A program made the translations under genes and the position numbers. A model generated the notes under the pieces. That model searched no databases and was not told where the DNA came from. It saw only the letters and a list, made by a program, of their open reading frames with translations. Of a stretch of 64,000 nt of DNA, positions 20,399 through 32,083 are shown in pieces (positions within the stretch are counted from its first letter, which is position 1; each line of letters starts with the position of its first letter). The stretch covers positions 143,516,711-143,580,710 of the forward strand of contig CM043966.1 of assembly GCA_014529385.2 (NCBI GenBank), given 5' to 3'. The stretch is from Adiantum capillus-veneris. Lineage: Eukaryota; Streptophyta; Polypodiopsida; Polypodiales; Pteridaceae.

Positions 20399-20590
20399 TT
20401 GGTATGAGAGCTCAGTTCTTTGGAAGTGTTCGGTATCATCACTCAAGGAAAGAAGCACAAAGAACCACAATAATTTTTTTTGCTGCTTGTGATCGCACGT
20501 AACCCAAGACCACTTGGGCGTGTCGATCCCTAATCTGTGTTTTTAAGAGTGACAGGTAACCCAAGAAAGAAGGGCTTGTCTAGTCTCCCC
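20399..20590 (+). other. Inverted primer-site/leader segment inside element E
   Basis: TTGGTATGAGAGC followed by about 180 bp of leader in plus orientation, matching 1500 to about 1680 of B, while everything to the left (CCGCTAAGTGCA and onward) is in minus orientation. The inversion point is exactly the LTR/primer-site junction of the family. Confidence 0.7.
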
Positions 20591-21128
20591 TGAGTACATG
20601 GTTGAAGCATGAAAACTGCCAGATGACACATTGACCGGGACGACCAAACTCGTACGGAACTAGCCCTCGGGGAAACTTAAACTGCTAATATCTTAGCAAC
20701 CAGAACTCCTATTGCCGATCTGAAAAGACCGACACGCTCCATAAAATGATTACTTCAGCCCCGTGCATTCATATCAACTTTGACCCTTCATCAGCAACTG
20801 CCCAATCTGGCCTAGATTTGCACACTGTCACATCTTCAAATTGACATAACTTCTTCACTGTAGCTCCAATTCACGAGCCGTAAAGACAGGCATGGAGAGC
20901 ACGTCAAACACTTCAAATTTGGCTTATAAAATCACATTTTGGCAACATCACTACAACTCGGCTTGCAGGCAATAGCTCCATTTCTAGGCACCAGAACCCA
21001 CATTTAGCATACATCTTAGTCCTCTTGCTGACATAACAGCTCCTAACATTGTTCATAAGTTTGGCAAAAACATCGAAAATGTATGCAGATTTGCATCTTT
21101 CACTGCGTGCCCGCAAAGTAGCACGACA
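20591..21128 (-). repeat. Probable 3' LTR of Gypsy element J
   Basis: 538 bp. On the minus strand it starts TGTCGTGCTAC, directly after a purine tract, and ends CATGTACTCA, giving TG...CA ends. No second copy is in the window, so the call rests on the purine tract, the ends and its place downstream of an integrase. Confidence 0.5.
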
Positions 21129-21141
21129 TCCACCCCCTCTA
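21129..21141 (-). other. Polypurine tract of element J
   Basis: Minus-strand TAGAGGGGGTGGA, immediately before the TGTCGTGC start of the putative LTR. Confidence 0.5.
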
Positions 21142-21289
21142 AACTTGCACATCCTCCGGTATGTGCTCATCTTTAGAAGTCCTCCAAGGTAGCATCTTCA
21201 TTAGAAGACACATCTTTATCATCAAAATCCCCATCTTCATGCACATTGAAGTCTCCATCTCCAATCTGAAGCTCTGCATCCCTTTTTCT

Positions 21290-22065
21290 ATACATTTATA
21301 CATGTTTACCTGCAATTGGAACCGTTAACTCTGTACCGTCCATTTCACGTAACTTGTAGGTAGCATTAAGAAAAGCATGTTTGACCACATAGGGGCCAAA
21401 CCACCGCTTAACCATTTTGCGCATAGCTGTGTACTGATTATCTAAACTGCTATCATAAACAAGAACCCAATCTCCTTCTTGAATAGCGTTTGGTCTCAGC
21501 CTATGTCGTTTGTCAAAAGCATCGCTGTTCTTTAAGCGAGCATTCCTTAGTTTTTCCCTTGTAGTTTCCACTTCCTCATCTCTCCTTTCTAATTGCTAAA
21601 TTCTCAAAGCAAGTAAATCTTCTCTGCTCATCTCTATATCCCAAGGCTACTCCATGTAGTTATTGCCTCCTCAAGAGGCATTACAGGTTTTTGACCATAC
21701 ATCAACTCTGATGGCATGAACCCTGTAAGAGTACTATGTGTGGTACGGTCTGCCCATAAAGCATATGGTAGCAATCGAGGCCAATCACCAATATGTCCTT
21801 TGCATGCTTTAGCCAACGCCTTGATAATGGGGGGATGTCCCCTCTCACTTTTGCCATTTCCTTCCGGGTTATATGCGGTAGTGAGAGAGAACTCAATACC
21901 CAGACGAGCAAAAAATTATCTGGCCTCATTAGCATCCAGTTCCCCTCTATCCGCAATAATTTTACCGACACATCCATATCTACATATTACATCTTCAAGT
22001 AAAAACTTGCATACTGCACTTGTAGCTTTGGTTCGCAAAGCCCTCCCTTCAACGGGGGTTTCTAA
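21290..22065 (-). pseudogene. Gypsy element J integrase (partial)
   Basis: Minus-strand Ty3/Gypsy integrase pieces. The core has ICRYGCVGKIIADRGELDAN (second catalytic Asp), NPEGNGKSERGHPPI (catalytic Glu), HIGDWPRLLPYALWADRTTHS and YGQKPVMPLEEAITTW. The C-terminal GPY/F-like module has LRPNAIQEGDWVLVYDSSLD, KRWFGPYVVKHAF and NATYKLREMDGTEL. There is a stop just before FFARLGIEF and a frame change near 21640. The first catalytic Asp lies beyond the break at about 22065, where similarity ends abruptly. Confidence 0.8.
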
Positions 22066-22468
22066 TCACCGAGCAAAAAAAACCGAGCAAAGATAAATTT
22101 GAGCAAATTGATACAAGAGCAACAATGGTGAAAGAAAAAAATTATGCCATGCACATTACTTTCACTACCACAAATTTGACACTTAATCAACAAAAAATGA
22201 GATTTTAGAACCATTATGAAAATTGAATACTGAAAATTAAATACTCAAGACACAAGCAATCTCTTCATATTCGAAACATATATAATTCAATTCCATGTGG
22301 CATACCTCCACTCAAAAATAGCCCACCAAAACTTTGACACCTAGATTTTGCAAAAAGTCAACACACAACCTCATAAGCCTACAATGCTATCCAAGAATGT
22401 CCTAAAGCCTGTAACAACTCCACTTTGTTAAGCAAACAAAAACAATTTCCTAAAGCAAGCTGAAACAA

Positions 22469-22515
<47 letters not shown>

Positions 22516-22970
22516 TTCATAGTGCCCTCGAGCTGCCTTCCCTTTTCCCTTGCCAGCAAGCTATGGATGCACCCACTGCAACTACATCGATGATGGATGT
22601 AGTGGCAATGATGAAGTGATGTGCCCAATGCATGATGAGCTCAAGCAGACCCAACTACCTTATGACCATCTCATTGAGATTCTGAGGTATGATTTGTCTA
22701 TTTCTTTTTACCAGACTTGACTAACAGTAACTCCATTTTAAGATCTGCTAAGAACACAAGAGACGGTCCCATTCTATGAGGCTCATGTGAAACAGGTAGA
22801 TGCTTAGCTATTTCTTTGCTCAGTTGTGGCAAAAGTTGATTCCTATAGACTGCTTTACTCAAACAGTTTTATAAAAAGCAACATTCTTTAATAGAATCTT
22901 GCAAGTGCAAATTTGGACTTGCTTGGATGGACAAGACCATGAAAGGGATTGAATGGATAGCTCTAGCCTG
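22066..22970. other. Region without recognisable genes
   Basis: A/T-rich sequence with no supported coding region. It contains the (TC)21 microsatellite at 22471-22512. No LTR, exon or RNA gene recognised. Confidence 0.5.
22471..22512. repeat. (TC)21 microsatellite
   Basis: 42 bp of uninterrupted TC. Confidence 0.95.
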
Positions 22971-22974
22971 AAGA

Positions 22975-23488
22975 ATGAGAAAAGCCAACAAAGGAAGCAT
23001 AGAAGGTTGTCAGCTCCTTTCAAAATGGTTGCATCAAATTGAGAGTGGTCCTTTGGAAGTTAATACTTCTGAAGAGAACTCGATATTTGTGCTTGAGAGA
23101 GAAATTGACAGAGTCAAAATAATAAAGAGCGAGAAGATACTCGTTCTGGAACAGATACTAGCTTTCCAAGACAAGAAAGAGAAAGGTAAAGTGAACGGTG
23201 GTTCTTAGTTAAGAACCATCCGGCATCGAATGCGAAATGGATGGAGGAGGAGGACCTAACAGATACTCCTCAGATTTGGAACTTTACCTCGATGCTTTTG
23301 GTCTAGCTGTGCCTATTCCAGAGTTCCCACAGATCAACGGGTGGAATCTGGTGCAGGCGGTACTGCACAAGAGAGGAGTTACTCCGCTCCTTTGTCACAG
23401 ATTATGTGGATGGAATAATGTCACTGATTTCCTTTTGGACTTAAGGGATACTGATGTGCTGACAGTATTCCGCTGGATGACTTTATGA
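22975..23488 (+). CDS. Two adjoining orphan ORFs, unknown
   Basis: 22975-23208 (77 residues, K/E-rich, with REIDRVKIIKSEKILVLEQIL suggesting a helix) and 23237-23488 (83 residues, with LELYLDAFGLAVPIPEFPQINGW and LLCHRLCGWNNVTDFLLDLRDTD). They are in different frames, 28 bp apart. Composition looks protein-like, but I recognise no family. They precede LTR-like sequence at 24.4-25.8 kb, so they may be remnants of a retroelement gag. A chance origin cannot be excluded. Confidence 0.25.
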
Positions 23489-25850
23489 GAGAAGTACTTC
23501 AAAATGGGACTCCCGGAAATAATTACTCGCACAGGACAGTGCTTGAGTCGAAAATCTCTATTGACATGATCGCAATATGGGATCAGTTAATCCGACATCA
23601 GTGAGGTCCGGTGTCACGAGGATGTGGCAGTTATTAACCATGTCACAGAGATGTGGCAACTGCTAACCTTGGTTGTTGGTTTCTTTCCAATGGGGTTTAT
23701 TTTATTTGTTTTGAGACCCTCTTTTTGAAGTAGCAAACGGTCGGACATTGTATGGCCAATGTGAACGGTAGATTCACCCGCAGACGGGAAGTGGTCGGCA
23801 CTGGAATTCGTATGGTAAGAGGATGTCTAGGCTCAGAGCAAGATCATATAGGTCCCCCCGTCGCACTTAGCAAGTTGGTGGATACGAGGAAGTGAACTCA
23901 ATTAAGGCGTAAAGTCAAGGTGGGACTACCAACAAAAAGTATCCGACAGTTGGGCCACATTGCACTTTTGGATGCGGCTCCAATGAGGATAGATGGTCAG
24001 AAGACCAGTGGGAACCCAACGGAAGCATCTCCTAAAATTTAGGGAATTGCTATTTTGGGCCGCGAAATGTGTTCGCGTCATTACCTCCGGTATGACTAGG
24101 GGAACACTTTATAACTCTGCCGCGAAGTCAACTGACGCGTCGGTTGGGATATTTTTAAGCGGCGAACCCGAAACGGGAAAATGCTTGAAAATGCGCCAAG
24201 TGTCACATTTTCGTGAACTTTCCTCTTGCAGAAAAATGGGCGCTGATTTTTATGCTGGGAGAGGCCTCATTTCAGCTTTTGGTCACAGGTTAAGAGCTAT
24301 GGAGTGCTTCCTTTCCCTCTCATGTACAATGTGGTGCTAGGAGTGATGCCCTGCACACTACACATTGCTCTCTCTCTCTCCCCTACGTGCAGTTATGTGA
24401 TGCCCCACAAGAGGGCTACTCATTTGACTGATGTACAGTTGTGTGGGTTCATGCTTTTGTGCTGAGGCAAGAGCCTCCTTGAGCAGGAACAGGGGTAGCT
24501 AACTGCTGCTCCAAAGCAGGCACTGGTGAGGGTCATAACCTCACCGTACAGGTGCAAAATCAGCGCTGTGTATGCGCTGTAAATTCACTGTTTTTCAGCC
24601 ATACGGACGCCAGGACCATTGGGAATTGTGCCCCACTGGCAGAGGACAGTTAGGACACTGTTTGGGGCTGAAAACAGGGCAAAAACCAGTAAATACAGCG
24701 TGCTGAATTTACTGTTTTTGGGCAGGAATCAGAGGGTATACGCCAGTGCAAGTGAGTTCTAGCAGGGGAATTGGTTTCGCGCAAGTTTTGGGGCTGTTAT
24801 GTTGCCGAAATTTGGCCAAATCAAATGGTATCTAGGTGGATACACGTGAAGGATTCCCAAGACCTTACCTTGTAATTTACCCTCCTAAAGAATAAAGAAA
24901 TACTGAAAGGGGCGCCAATTTTGGGGCCTATAGGTTGTCGGCGTCTGCTCGGAGCATTCTAGCTTCCGAGCCGTGTGTGTATTCAAGTGTTAACTCCCGT
25001 CGCAGGTTCTCTTTGCAAAGTGCTCTGTGTGTGTGTATAAAGTAAAGAATTTCGGGTGAAAGCCAACGCCTACCACCCTACGGGCCGGTTTCATCCGGGA
25101 TGGATCTAGATGCGATTACTAAATACGTTGTTGGTAGTCATGGTCGAAGATTTGGAATGAATTCTTATGTGATGTGATCTGAATGTGATGTTATGTGATG
25201 TGACTGTCGTCTTTGTACAAGTTCTGGATTCGTGTTGTCTATTGCGTCGGTACTTAAGAGTCAGTGTCTATTGAACTAGTTTATGGTTTGTGTGATTGTG
25301 CAGGTGTAATTGAGGGCAATTACGATTCTTTCAAGAGGGGGGTAGATCACAAATTAATGACGTGGCATGACCAACTGTGGACAGATGCTGGCATGGACAG
25401 ACAGTACGGCAATTGATGTTGCAGACAATACGGACGTCCGAAAATTGCACTGACAGGCTGTTGACGTGGCAGTACAGACCCCCATAAAACGCGCTACTGA
25501 TGTGGCAGAAATGTACAGAGTTCCGCAAAAAGCGTTGATGCTTTTGAGCGAGTTTTTGGGGATTATTGCTTTTGGAACCCTCTGCTTTTGAGTTTACTGC
25601 TTTTGGGGCTCTGCTTTTGGCATTCCTTGTGAGGATTAAAAGAGTCCCAAGGGCCTCACTCTACAGAGCATCTGGATGCAGAGTCTGAGAGCCGAAGACC
25701 CGCAGGAGTTGTAACTTCAATCAAGCATTAATATAAAAATATATACCGAAAGGGGCGCCAGTCTTTGGGGCCAATACCTCTGAGCACGCTCATGTGCCGT
25801 GTCGGATTCTTTGCTTGGGGTGCCCAAGCCTGTGACAAAGTCCATGGAGC
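23489..25850. other. Non-coding, LTR-like region with a repeated GAAAGGGGCGCCA block
   Basis: No convincing gene. AAATACTGAAAGGGGCGCCAATTTTGGGGCC near 24900 and ATATACCGAAAGGGGCGCCAGTCTTTGGGGCC near 25740 are diverged copies of the same block, each preceded by AATAAA-like A/T-rich sequence. This suggests two related LTR ends. A CTGCTTTTGG word recurs at about 25545-25625. Confidence 0.4.
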
Positions 25851-26240
25851 TTGCCAGATAGGGCGGTGTTTATGTTGCTAGTGGCAAAAGATAGAGGGAT
25901 TGCACTCAAAATCGTGCTAAAAGCAAGGATCGTAGGAACTCTTGTCGTAAATCTAAAGGTTCTTTGCGCAATGTTGAATGCTATCATTCCCATAATAAGA
26001 AAGGGCATTGAAAGAAAGATTGTTGTGCATGGCGAAGAGACAAAATAAATTCTGAAGACATTAAGAAATCTGACAATGACGGAAAGGGCAAAGCTAGAAT
26101 TGAAGTGCTCAATATGGTAGAGTCTTGTAAGGCTCCACATGTGCTTGAGGTCCTACATCCCTTAGATGTTCTAGTCTTTACAGGAGATCTTAGCCCATAC
26201 GCTCTTGTTGCAAAAGATGAGCCATGTTCTTTGTAAGTCC
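25851..26240 (+). pseudogene. Copia-type gag remnant
   Basis: One plus frame carries a basic S/R/K linker, then ECYHSHNKKGH and KKDCCAW: a zinc knuckle with its second cysteine replaced by serine and a stop after the histidine. A K/D-rich tail and HPLDVLVF follow. The pattern is that of a Copia gag C-terminus. Only this fragment is present, with no LTR or pol nearby. Confidence 0.45.
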
Positions 26241-27037
26241 AGCCTTGTAATCCAAGTTTTGTAATCGAGTTTATTAATCAAGCATAAAGTTTTTCAATCA
26301 AGATCAAGTTTATAATCAAGTCTCAAGCTCTTGTTAATTGTGAGTGCCTCCTCTCACTCTCTTCTAGCTCAAGACACGCTCATAACACTAACATTTACAT
26401 TCTCCTGTCATCCAAAATTCTCCTCATAATGTGTCATTCTTATAGCAAGAAGAACATCGTCACTGTCAAAACTACCTGAAGGCATAGTAGAATCCTGAGG
26501 GACCCTAGTGGGTTTAGGAGATGGAAGTGGTACCTCTGCCGAAGATAATGGCACACGCGCGTGCACAATTTTTCCAGCTTCACCATCTCCACTTAAAAGA
26601 TAGCCCTCAGTTGCACATGCCAAAATTTCCCTCCTTTCCTCGTGCTATCCGTGCCTATAGGACTGGCATCCTCATTTCATCCAATCCGTGATGGAATGAC
26701 CCAAGTGCTATCAGCCTATCAATGCTGACTGTTTGCCATTTAAGAGGTGTGTAAAGGTCCTTGGTGATTACGAGTTTGACTTTGAATATAGCTTAAATAT
26801 TGTGTGAGTTGACAAATTGTTTTATCTCTTGCTTTTTATTTCAAGCCTTCATATACTGTCTTTCTGTTACCTTTGGCCATTGTTCTTGATCTTTTTAACT
26901 TTGATTGTTAAGAAATTAACTCTTTTTGGAAAAAAACATGTGACACTGATCTTGTCTCGAACACGGCCTGCCGCCCAGTGCTGAAACCTAACAATCATGC
27001 CTGAAGTATGACCTAGCTATTTGTCTTTGACTGGCAG
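26241..27037. other. Region upstream of the visible RAD1 exons
   Basis: Contains the preceding RAD1 intron or upstream sequence. I searched it for the next upstream RAD1 exon (the strand ending YPGPDMQLLL in plants) and did not find it. A 71-residue minus-strand frame (26408-26623) is unsupported. Confidence 0.4.
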
Positions 27038-28392
27038 GTTGATTGATGCAAATGAGACCTGTATGTATGCTGAGATCCGCACAAGAATTCCAGACACCAT
27101 ACCAAGAGATTTCAGTGTGGAAGATGATAGTGCTGTTACTCCTCAAAGTTTTGCAGTTAAGGTATCCATACTGCTATTTGGTTGTCAGAATCTGGAAGAC
27201 ATCATCAGGTGTGACAAGCATAAATAATTTTGTCACATTTTTTTGAGCAGTCAGCTGCATTGAAAGAAGCTATTGATGACTTGGAATGGCCTGGTTCAAG
27301 CATACAATTAAGTTTATGTCCAGATCCGCCAAGTGTTATTTTTCGGGGTGAAGGACATGGGGACTTGCAGGTATGTGTTTTACTGTTTAGTTCAATTATC
27401 TACAGCTTTGATTTGCTACTCCCTTCCATGATAAAATCGGGTTCCTTTTCTTTTACTCTCAAAGGGTTCTGCAGTGTTTTGGGCTTGCTACTTCATGTGG
27501 GTGAATACTACGCATGGTATCTATACCTTCCTAGGGTTTGTGTCCTTAAGTGGTGATTAGTTCCAGAAGTAGCTTTATTGGGATTTTGAGAAGAGAATAA
27601 TATCTCTTGTCAAGTATCTCTATGTTCTTTCTTGGGCAAGTATTGTGAGATTATTGTTTGTGACTGATCCTGGCCCTATTGCTTGAAGGACAGTGTCCTT
27701 GTTATAAACTGAGGTAATGTGAATATGTTCCTCAGAAACATATATTTGTTCATTTTTATGAGTTGAATGGAAATCAGTGGTTGCGTGAACCTGCTAGTAT
27801 GAGTCGCTATCAGCTCTAATGACAAAATCAACTAGCTTTGGAAGAGTCTTTCCAAATAGGAATCGTTAGAGTAGGCATGGCAGGGAGTTTATTGTACATC
27901 CTTTTGTTGAGTTCAGTATAAATTGGTATGCAACAAAAGATAATTTTGAGGCATTGTTTTCCCACAGATAGATTTTCTGTATAATGCGCAAGGGGACTTG
28001 TTTATTGCTTTTCAGTGCAGCCATCCCACTTCATATAAGTAAGTTCTATTTGAGTAGTTGGTTGTCTTGTACTCGAGCCTTCCCTCAAAGTCATCGCCGA
28101 ACGTGAATAGTATTTAATCAGTTCTATTATTCCATTGTACCACAGATACAAGTATAAATTTCTCAAGGCAACAACAGCAAACATTCCTGCTCACATTTTG
28201 AAGGATAATAGGGGAAGCAAATTAACGATAAGCAGCTCGGGATTGCTCAAAGTGCAACATCTGATTCCAGTCCGACTTACAGCTGCACAGCAGCAACAGA
28301 TGGATACTGGTACTAATCAGCAGCAGAGCCGAGTATCTTACATTGAGTTTTATGTGATGCCGGAGGAAGAGAATGATCAAGATATGCATTAG
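27038..28392 (+). CDS. RAD1: RAD1 checkpoint clamp subunit, last four exons
   Basis: RAD1 is one of three subunits of the nuclear 9-1-1 ring (RAD9-RAD1-HUS1), a PCNA-like clamp loaded at damaged DNA to start checkpoint signalling and recruit repair factors. Four exons read in phase: 27038-27161 (MYAEIRTRIPDTI), 27251-27370 (SAALKEAIDDLEWPGSSIQL and FRGEGHGDLQ), 27968-28038 (IDFLYNAQGDLFIAFQC) and 28146-28392 (YKYKFLKATTANIPAHILK, NRGSKLTI, LLKVQHL, then YIEFYVMPEEE and stop). All three introns start GT and end AG; the third starts GTAAGT. The pieces match the C-terminal two thirds of plant RAD1 by recall of the family. Exons for the first 110 or so residues are not found upstream: either a long intron holds them beyond the transposons, or the gene is truncated. 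The coding part shows no stop or frameshift. Confidence 0.88.
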
Positions 28393-29065
28393 CGGCATTG
28401 GGTCATCAGCTTGCGTAGTGTGATACCATTGCTAACAACGACACATGAACCGGCTCATCATTAGCCCACGGTCCCACTGTCAGCTGTATGTTGTGCTACA
28501 TAGGACTGAAATTTCATGAAGAGAGCCGGCAATGGGTCTAGGAGCGGTTGATCTAAGAGCCTCCTTTGCAACACATGGATTGTTGCGCTCCGAATCAAAG
28601 GTGCAGCATGAAAGTTTTGCTTTCTTTGTACATGTCTGATCTTGTTAACAACTTCAAGGGCCATCTAAAACTTTCATAAGGAGTTTGCGCACGTTTTTGA
28701 AGTGTATCTTCCTCGCAAATTTGAGTCCCCTTTATCGCCAACATCTGCCACCTTACTGAAAAAGAGGTTGAATGAAGAACTTGAACCTGATTAATGCATA
28801 TTATGATTCAGAGAAATTCCTTGAGGATGTCTAAAAATGCACAAAACAGTCCTTTCATTATGTATTGATGCTGCTCCATTGCTAAATCTCTTTTTGTTTG
28901 TTTTTTTTATTTTTCCGCATGAAAAGATCCCTCTGTTAGTTTTTGAAAGTGCCCAATGGGCTACATCTCCCCAAGACAGAGGAAGAGGGTACAATGCACA
29001 AGGGAAAAGGGAGACACTACCATGCTGAAAATTAAATATACAGTGTTTAAAACACAAAATGAAAA

Positions 29066-29078
29066 GGGGGGGGGGGGG
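29066..29078. repeat. Poly-G run (13)
   Basis: Thirteen consecutive G followed by AGAGAGA. Confidence 0.9.
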
Positions 29079-30619
29079 AGAGAGATTTTCAGAGCCTGTG
29101 TGAGAAGCATCGACTAAAGCCTCCTTTTGCTTCTTTCCTACAAAGAACTTGAGCAAGCAAGGGCACAGACAGTGATAGACGACTTCCCTTGGATACGGCC
29201 TTACCCACCTTCTCTCTAATAAGTTTCTCAATAGCAAGCTGATTTTCGTGTCTCATATTGGTGATCCAATATGCTTCAAGTTTTATGTGCTTTAGTGGTA
29301 TGTTGAATTAAAGTGAGAATAGAATCACTTACACTCATGATAATGCACATAATGCATCAACATTTCTTCTCTTCCAAGAATGTAGAAGAGTAGCATCATC
29401 TAAAGGAAAACTTGGATTTTTTGGAGCAGACTTTGGGTCAACACCATTTTTCCGCAACATTGTATCTAGTAATTACAAATCTAGAGCTGCAAAAAAAATT
29501 TAATATTTACAAAATGTATTTGGTGCCATCAAGCTTGACTTCCATGAAGGTTGGAGATAAATGCGTAGCGGAGCAGTACCAACAACAACAATTGAAGATA
29601 TTGACATAGTAAGGGTTTTATTTTGTAAGGTAATATACGATGCAAAGTAGATTAGTGGAGAATCAAAATTTTACATTAGCACTATTTCAAAGCGATGGCA
29701 TCATCCACCCATGGACTCTCAAGGTAGAGCTTAAATAGCGATAGAGACAACTAGAGCTAGTAGGCAGGAATATAAGGAACTGGTTATCTTTTAATATAGG
29801 ATGCTATGGTTCATTGAGATGCCCTCCTTATATAGTGCTATAGATGGATGGTAGATAAGTGTGTGTGTCATGTGTAGTATTGACTATGCCAACATACCAT
29901 CTACGGTCATCGACCATTGATCACCGACTATCGGCCATGGTACTAATGACATATACAGATTGCCTAGTATCGTAGAGAGTATTCTAGGGATATTATTTTA
30001 AAAATTTTTCCACCGGGGCTTGGGCTCTCAAGGTAGCTCCATACTATCTACAATCACAAATAAAGACCTCATCAACATGTAAGCTAGAATCCACCAAATG
30101 TATACGCACTATTGGTGGCTTCTCATATGGAGGACCTTACAAATTGTGTAGCATACATTATTGTTGGCAAAACTGATAGGTGGGCATTGCAAGTAGAGGG
30201 TACCTTGCATGGTGGCGTAGGTGAGCATGGTAGCCTGTATAGCACAACATGGTTCAATGGGTGAGGGAGGACTTGCATCTAGTGATTTTGGATGTGTGTC
30301 TCAAGATAAAAGTGTCCATGCAAGGTTTCCCTTGGTGAGTATGGTGTGCCATAGAATAAGGTGGCGAAGTGTAATGGTTGTGAGGCTTGTATTTGAAAAA
30401 TGGGCCATTTACAGCTAGTATTCACACAATATTTGGCTTGCAACCAGTGCATATGGGTAAAAGTTAGGAGTTTGGACGTGGGATGATTGTCGTGTCAATG
30501 GATGGTCGAGGTCATAGTTACTGGTGGTTAGTACACCGTGAGCAATGGTTGCTACTGGCAGTGGAGCTGCCATGCATATCCCACTAGTAATAGAAACCAC
30601 TATAATTTTGCAGGGTTTT

Positions 30620-30621
<2 letters not shown>

Positions 30622-30664
<43 letters not shown>
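30622..30664. repeat. (GA)n microsatellite, about 43 bp
   Basis: Uninterrupted GA dinucleotides. Confidence 0.95.
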
Positions 30665-30667
<3 letters not shown>

Positions 30668-31138
30668 CCGAGCATGGGAGAGTTATTGTCTCCTTTCTGC
30701 ATGGCCGTCCAAAGAAAGTGGGAAGCTGCAGCTTTCATAGTCATACACCAAGCAAATTTTTCCAAGCAAATGCAATGTTGAGTGAAACCCATGAAAATAT
30801 CTTCGAGTATGGGTGTACGAGTTTAGAAAATAACCCGAAATTATTATAATAAGACAATTGTGTATCTTGGACTAAACAATAATTCACCACAAAAGGCTAT
30901 GATTAAAAAAAGAACTATCCCCTTTTTATGGAAACAAGATTGGCTAAAATAATGTGGCATTTGGCATGCCAAAGCAAAGTAGACACTTACCGAAAAGACA
31001 AATATGGTGAGTGTATCACTGAATACATTCTTGCTTCCAAATTGAAAGGCATTTTGGGGCCCAAAAAAGGATCAGAGTATATGTGGAGTAGGAGTATAGC
31101 TAGAAAGTTTCCTTCAACCCATTCTCTTACACTAGCCC

Positions 31139-31141
<3 letters not shown>

Positions 31142-31175
<34 letters not shown>
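31142..31175. repeat. (TC)17 microsatellite
   Basis: 34 bp of uninterrupted TC. Confidence 0.95.
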
Positions 31176-31178
<3 letters not shown>

Positions 31179-31598
31179 ATGAGTTCTAAGTTCAAGACCC
31201 TTCAAGTAATTCTTTGCTCTGTATCTTAGGATAATCTCGCATAGATACGATGAGCATCCGGCCTCCATGCACTTTGCAACTAGGTGTTGGCCTCAATGTC
31301 TGAGACTCTCACTCCCTCATGGTAGGGATGCCCATTGTTTGGGATCTGATCACAACTAATTAGCCAATGCTCAAAAATTTCCTTTTTCCAAAAACTAGGA
31401 AAACCTGCAGATGAGGAATAGTAGAGGTAAATTGACTAAATTTTTATCCTAATTTACACCAAATTTTTTCAAAATTTTGTAGATTTTCTCACCTTCAAAT
31501 TTATAATTTAGAAGTAAATCTCAAAATTTGTAGGAGGCTTTTTAGCACTATGATCGACACACTGTTCTTAAGTGACTTTTTGTTTTTTGTAGTGTTAA

Positions 31599-31601
<3 letters not shown>

Positions 31602-31682
<81 letters not shown>
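31602..31682. repeat. Compound pyrimidine tract C31-(TC)25, then (GT)n
   Basis: 31 consecutive C (31602-31632) followed by (TC)25 to 31682, then GTGTGTGTGTG. This is an 81-nt strand of pure pyrimidine. Confidence 0.95.
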
Positions 31683-31685
<3 letters not shown>

Positions 31686-32083
31686 TGTGTGTGGCTGCTC
31701 ATCGATTGTTTGCACTGCAAGAAGATAGCTCCCATGAGTGCAACAACTAAGGTGTTATCTCTAGCTCTTACCTTCGGAGGGTCATGCTCTGAAATCGTGT
31801 GATGTGCTTGCCCAAGTGTGACTATAGGTAGCTGAAGGTTGCCCATATCAAATTTTTATCATTCAAGAGGAGCAGGGGCAGACTCCTAAACAAGGTGATG
31901 CAAGCTCACAAAAGGAGCTTCTCACATGCCCTTTTGTTGCCTCTCTAGCTCTCTGATAAGGCCCCGCCTCAAACATGATGAAGATGTGTTGCAGTGAGGC
32001 TGGTTGTGTTACACACGGACCTACCATGATGATTATCACCGTTAGACCTCTAGTGCCCCAGCATTGCCCAAAGACAAAAATTA

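Larger units (their letters stand above)
16201..20590 (-). mobile_element. Element E: rearranged minus-strand member of the B family
   Basis: The minus-strand order is 3' LTR (16201-18674), polypurine tract (18675-18690), unknown 3' region (about 18690-19430), His/Asp-rich ORF (19432-20022) and gag N-terminus (20001-20297). It ends with a leader piece that is inverted (20399-20590). No 5' LTR follows; the next sequence is a foreign Gypsy LTR. The gag capsid, zinc knuckle and protease are missing: the charged coiled coil runs directly into the His/Asp region. Two internal inversions make this copy unusual. Confidence 0.8.
28393..32083. other. Intergenic region after RAD1
   Basis: RAD1 3' UTR followed by about 3.6 kb with no supported gene. 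It holds a G13 run (29066-29078), (GA)n at 30622-30664, (TC)17 at 31142-31175 and the C31 plus (TC)25 tract at 31602-31682. The sequence is A/T-rich with no transposon domain that I can see. Confidence 0.6.

Noticed and set aside
26408-26623. 71-residue minus-strand frame next to RAD1
   Set aside because: Short, with no family resemblance and no repeat partner; it could be chance.
30538-31846. Frames with long RERERER or SLSLSLS runs
   Set aside because: They are translations of GA/TC microsatellites.
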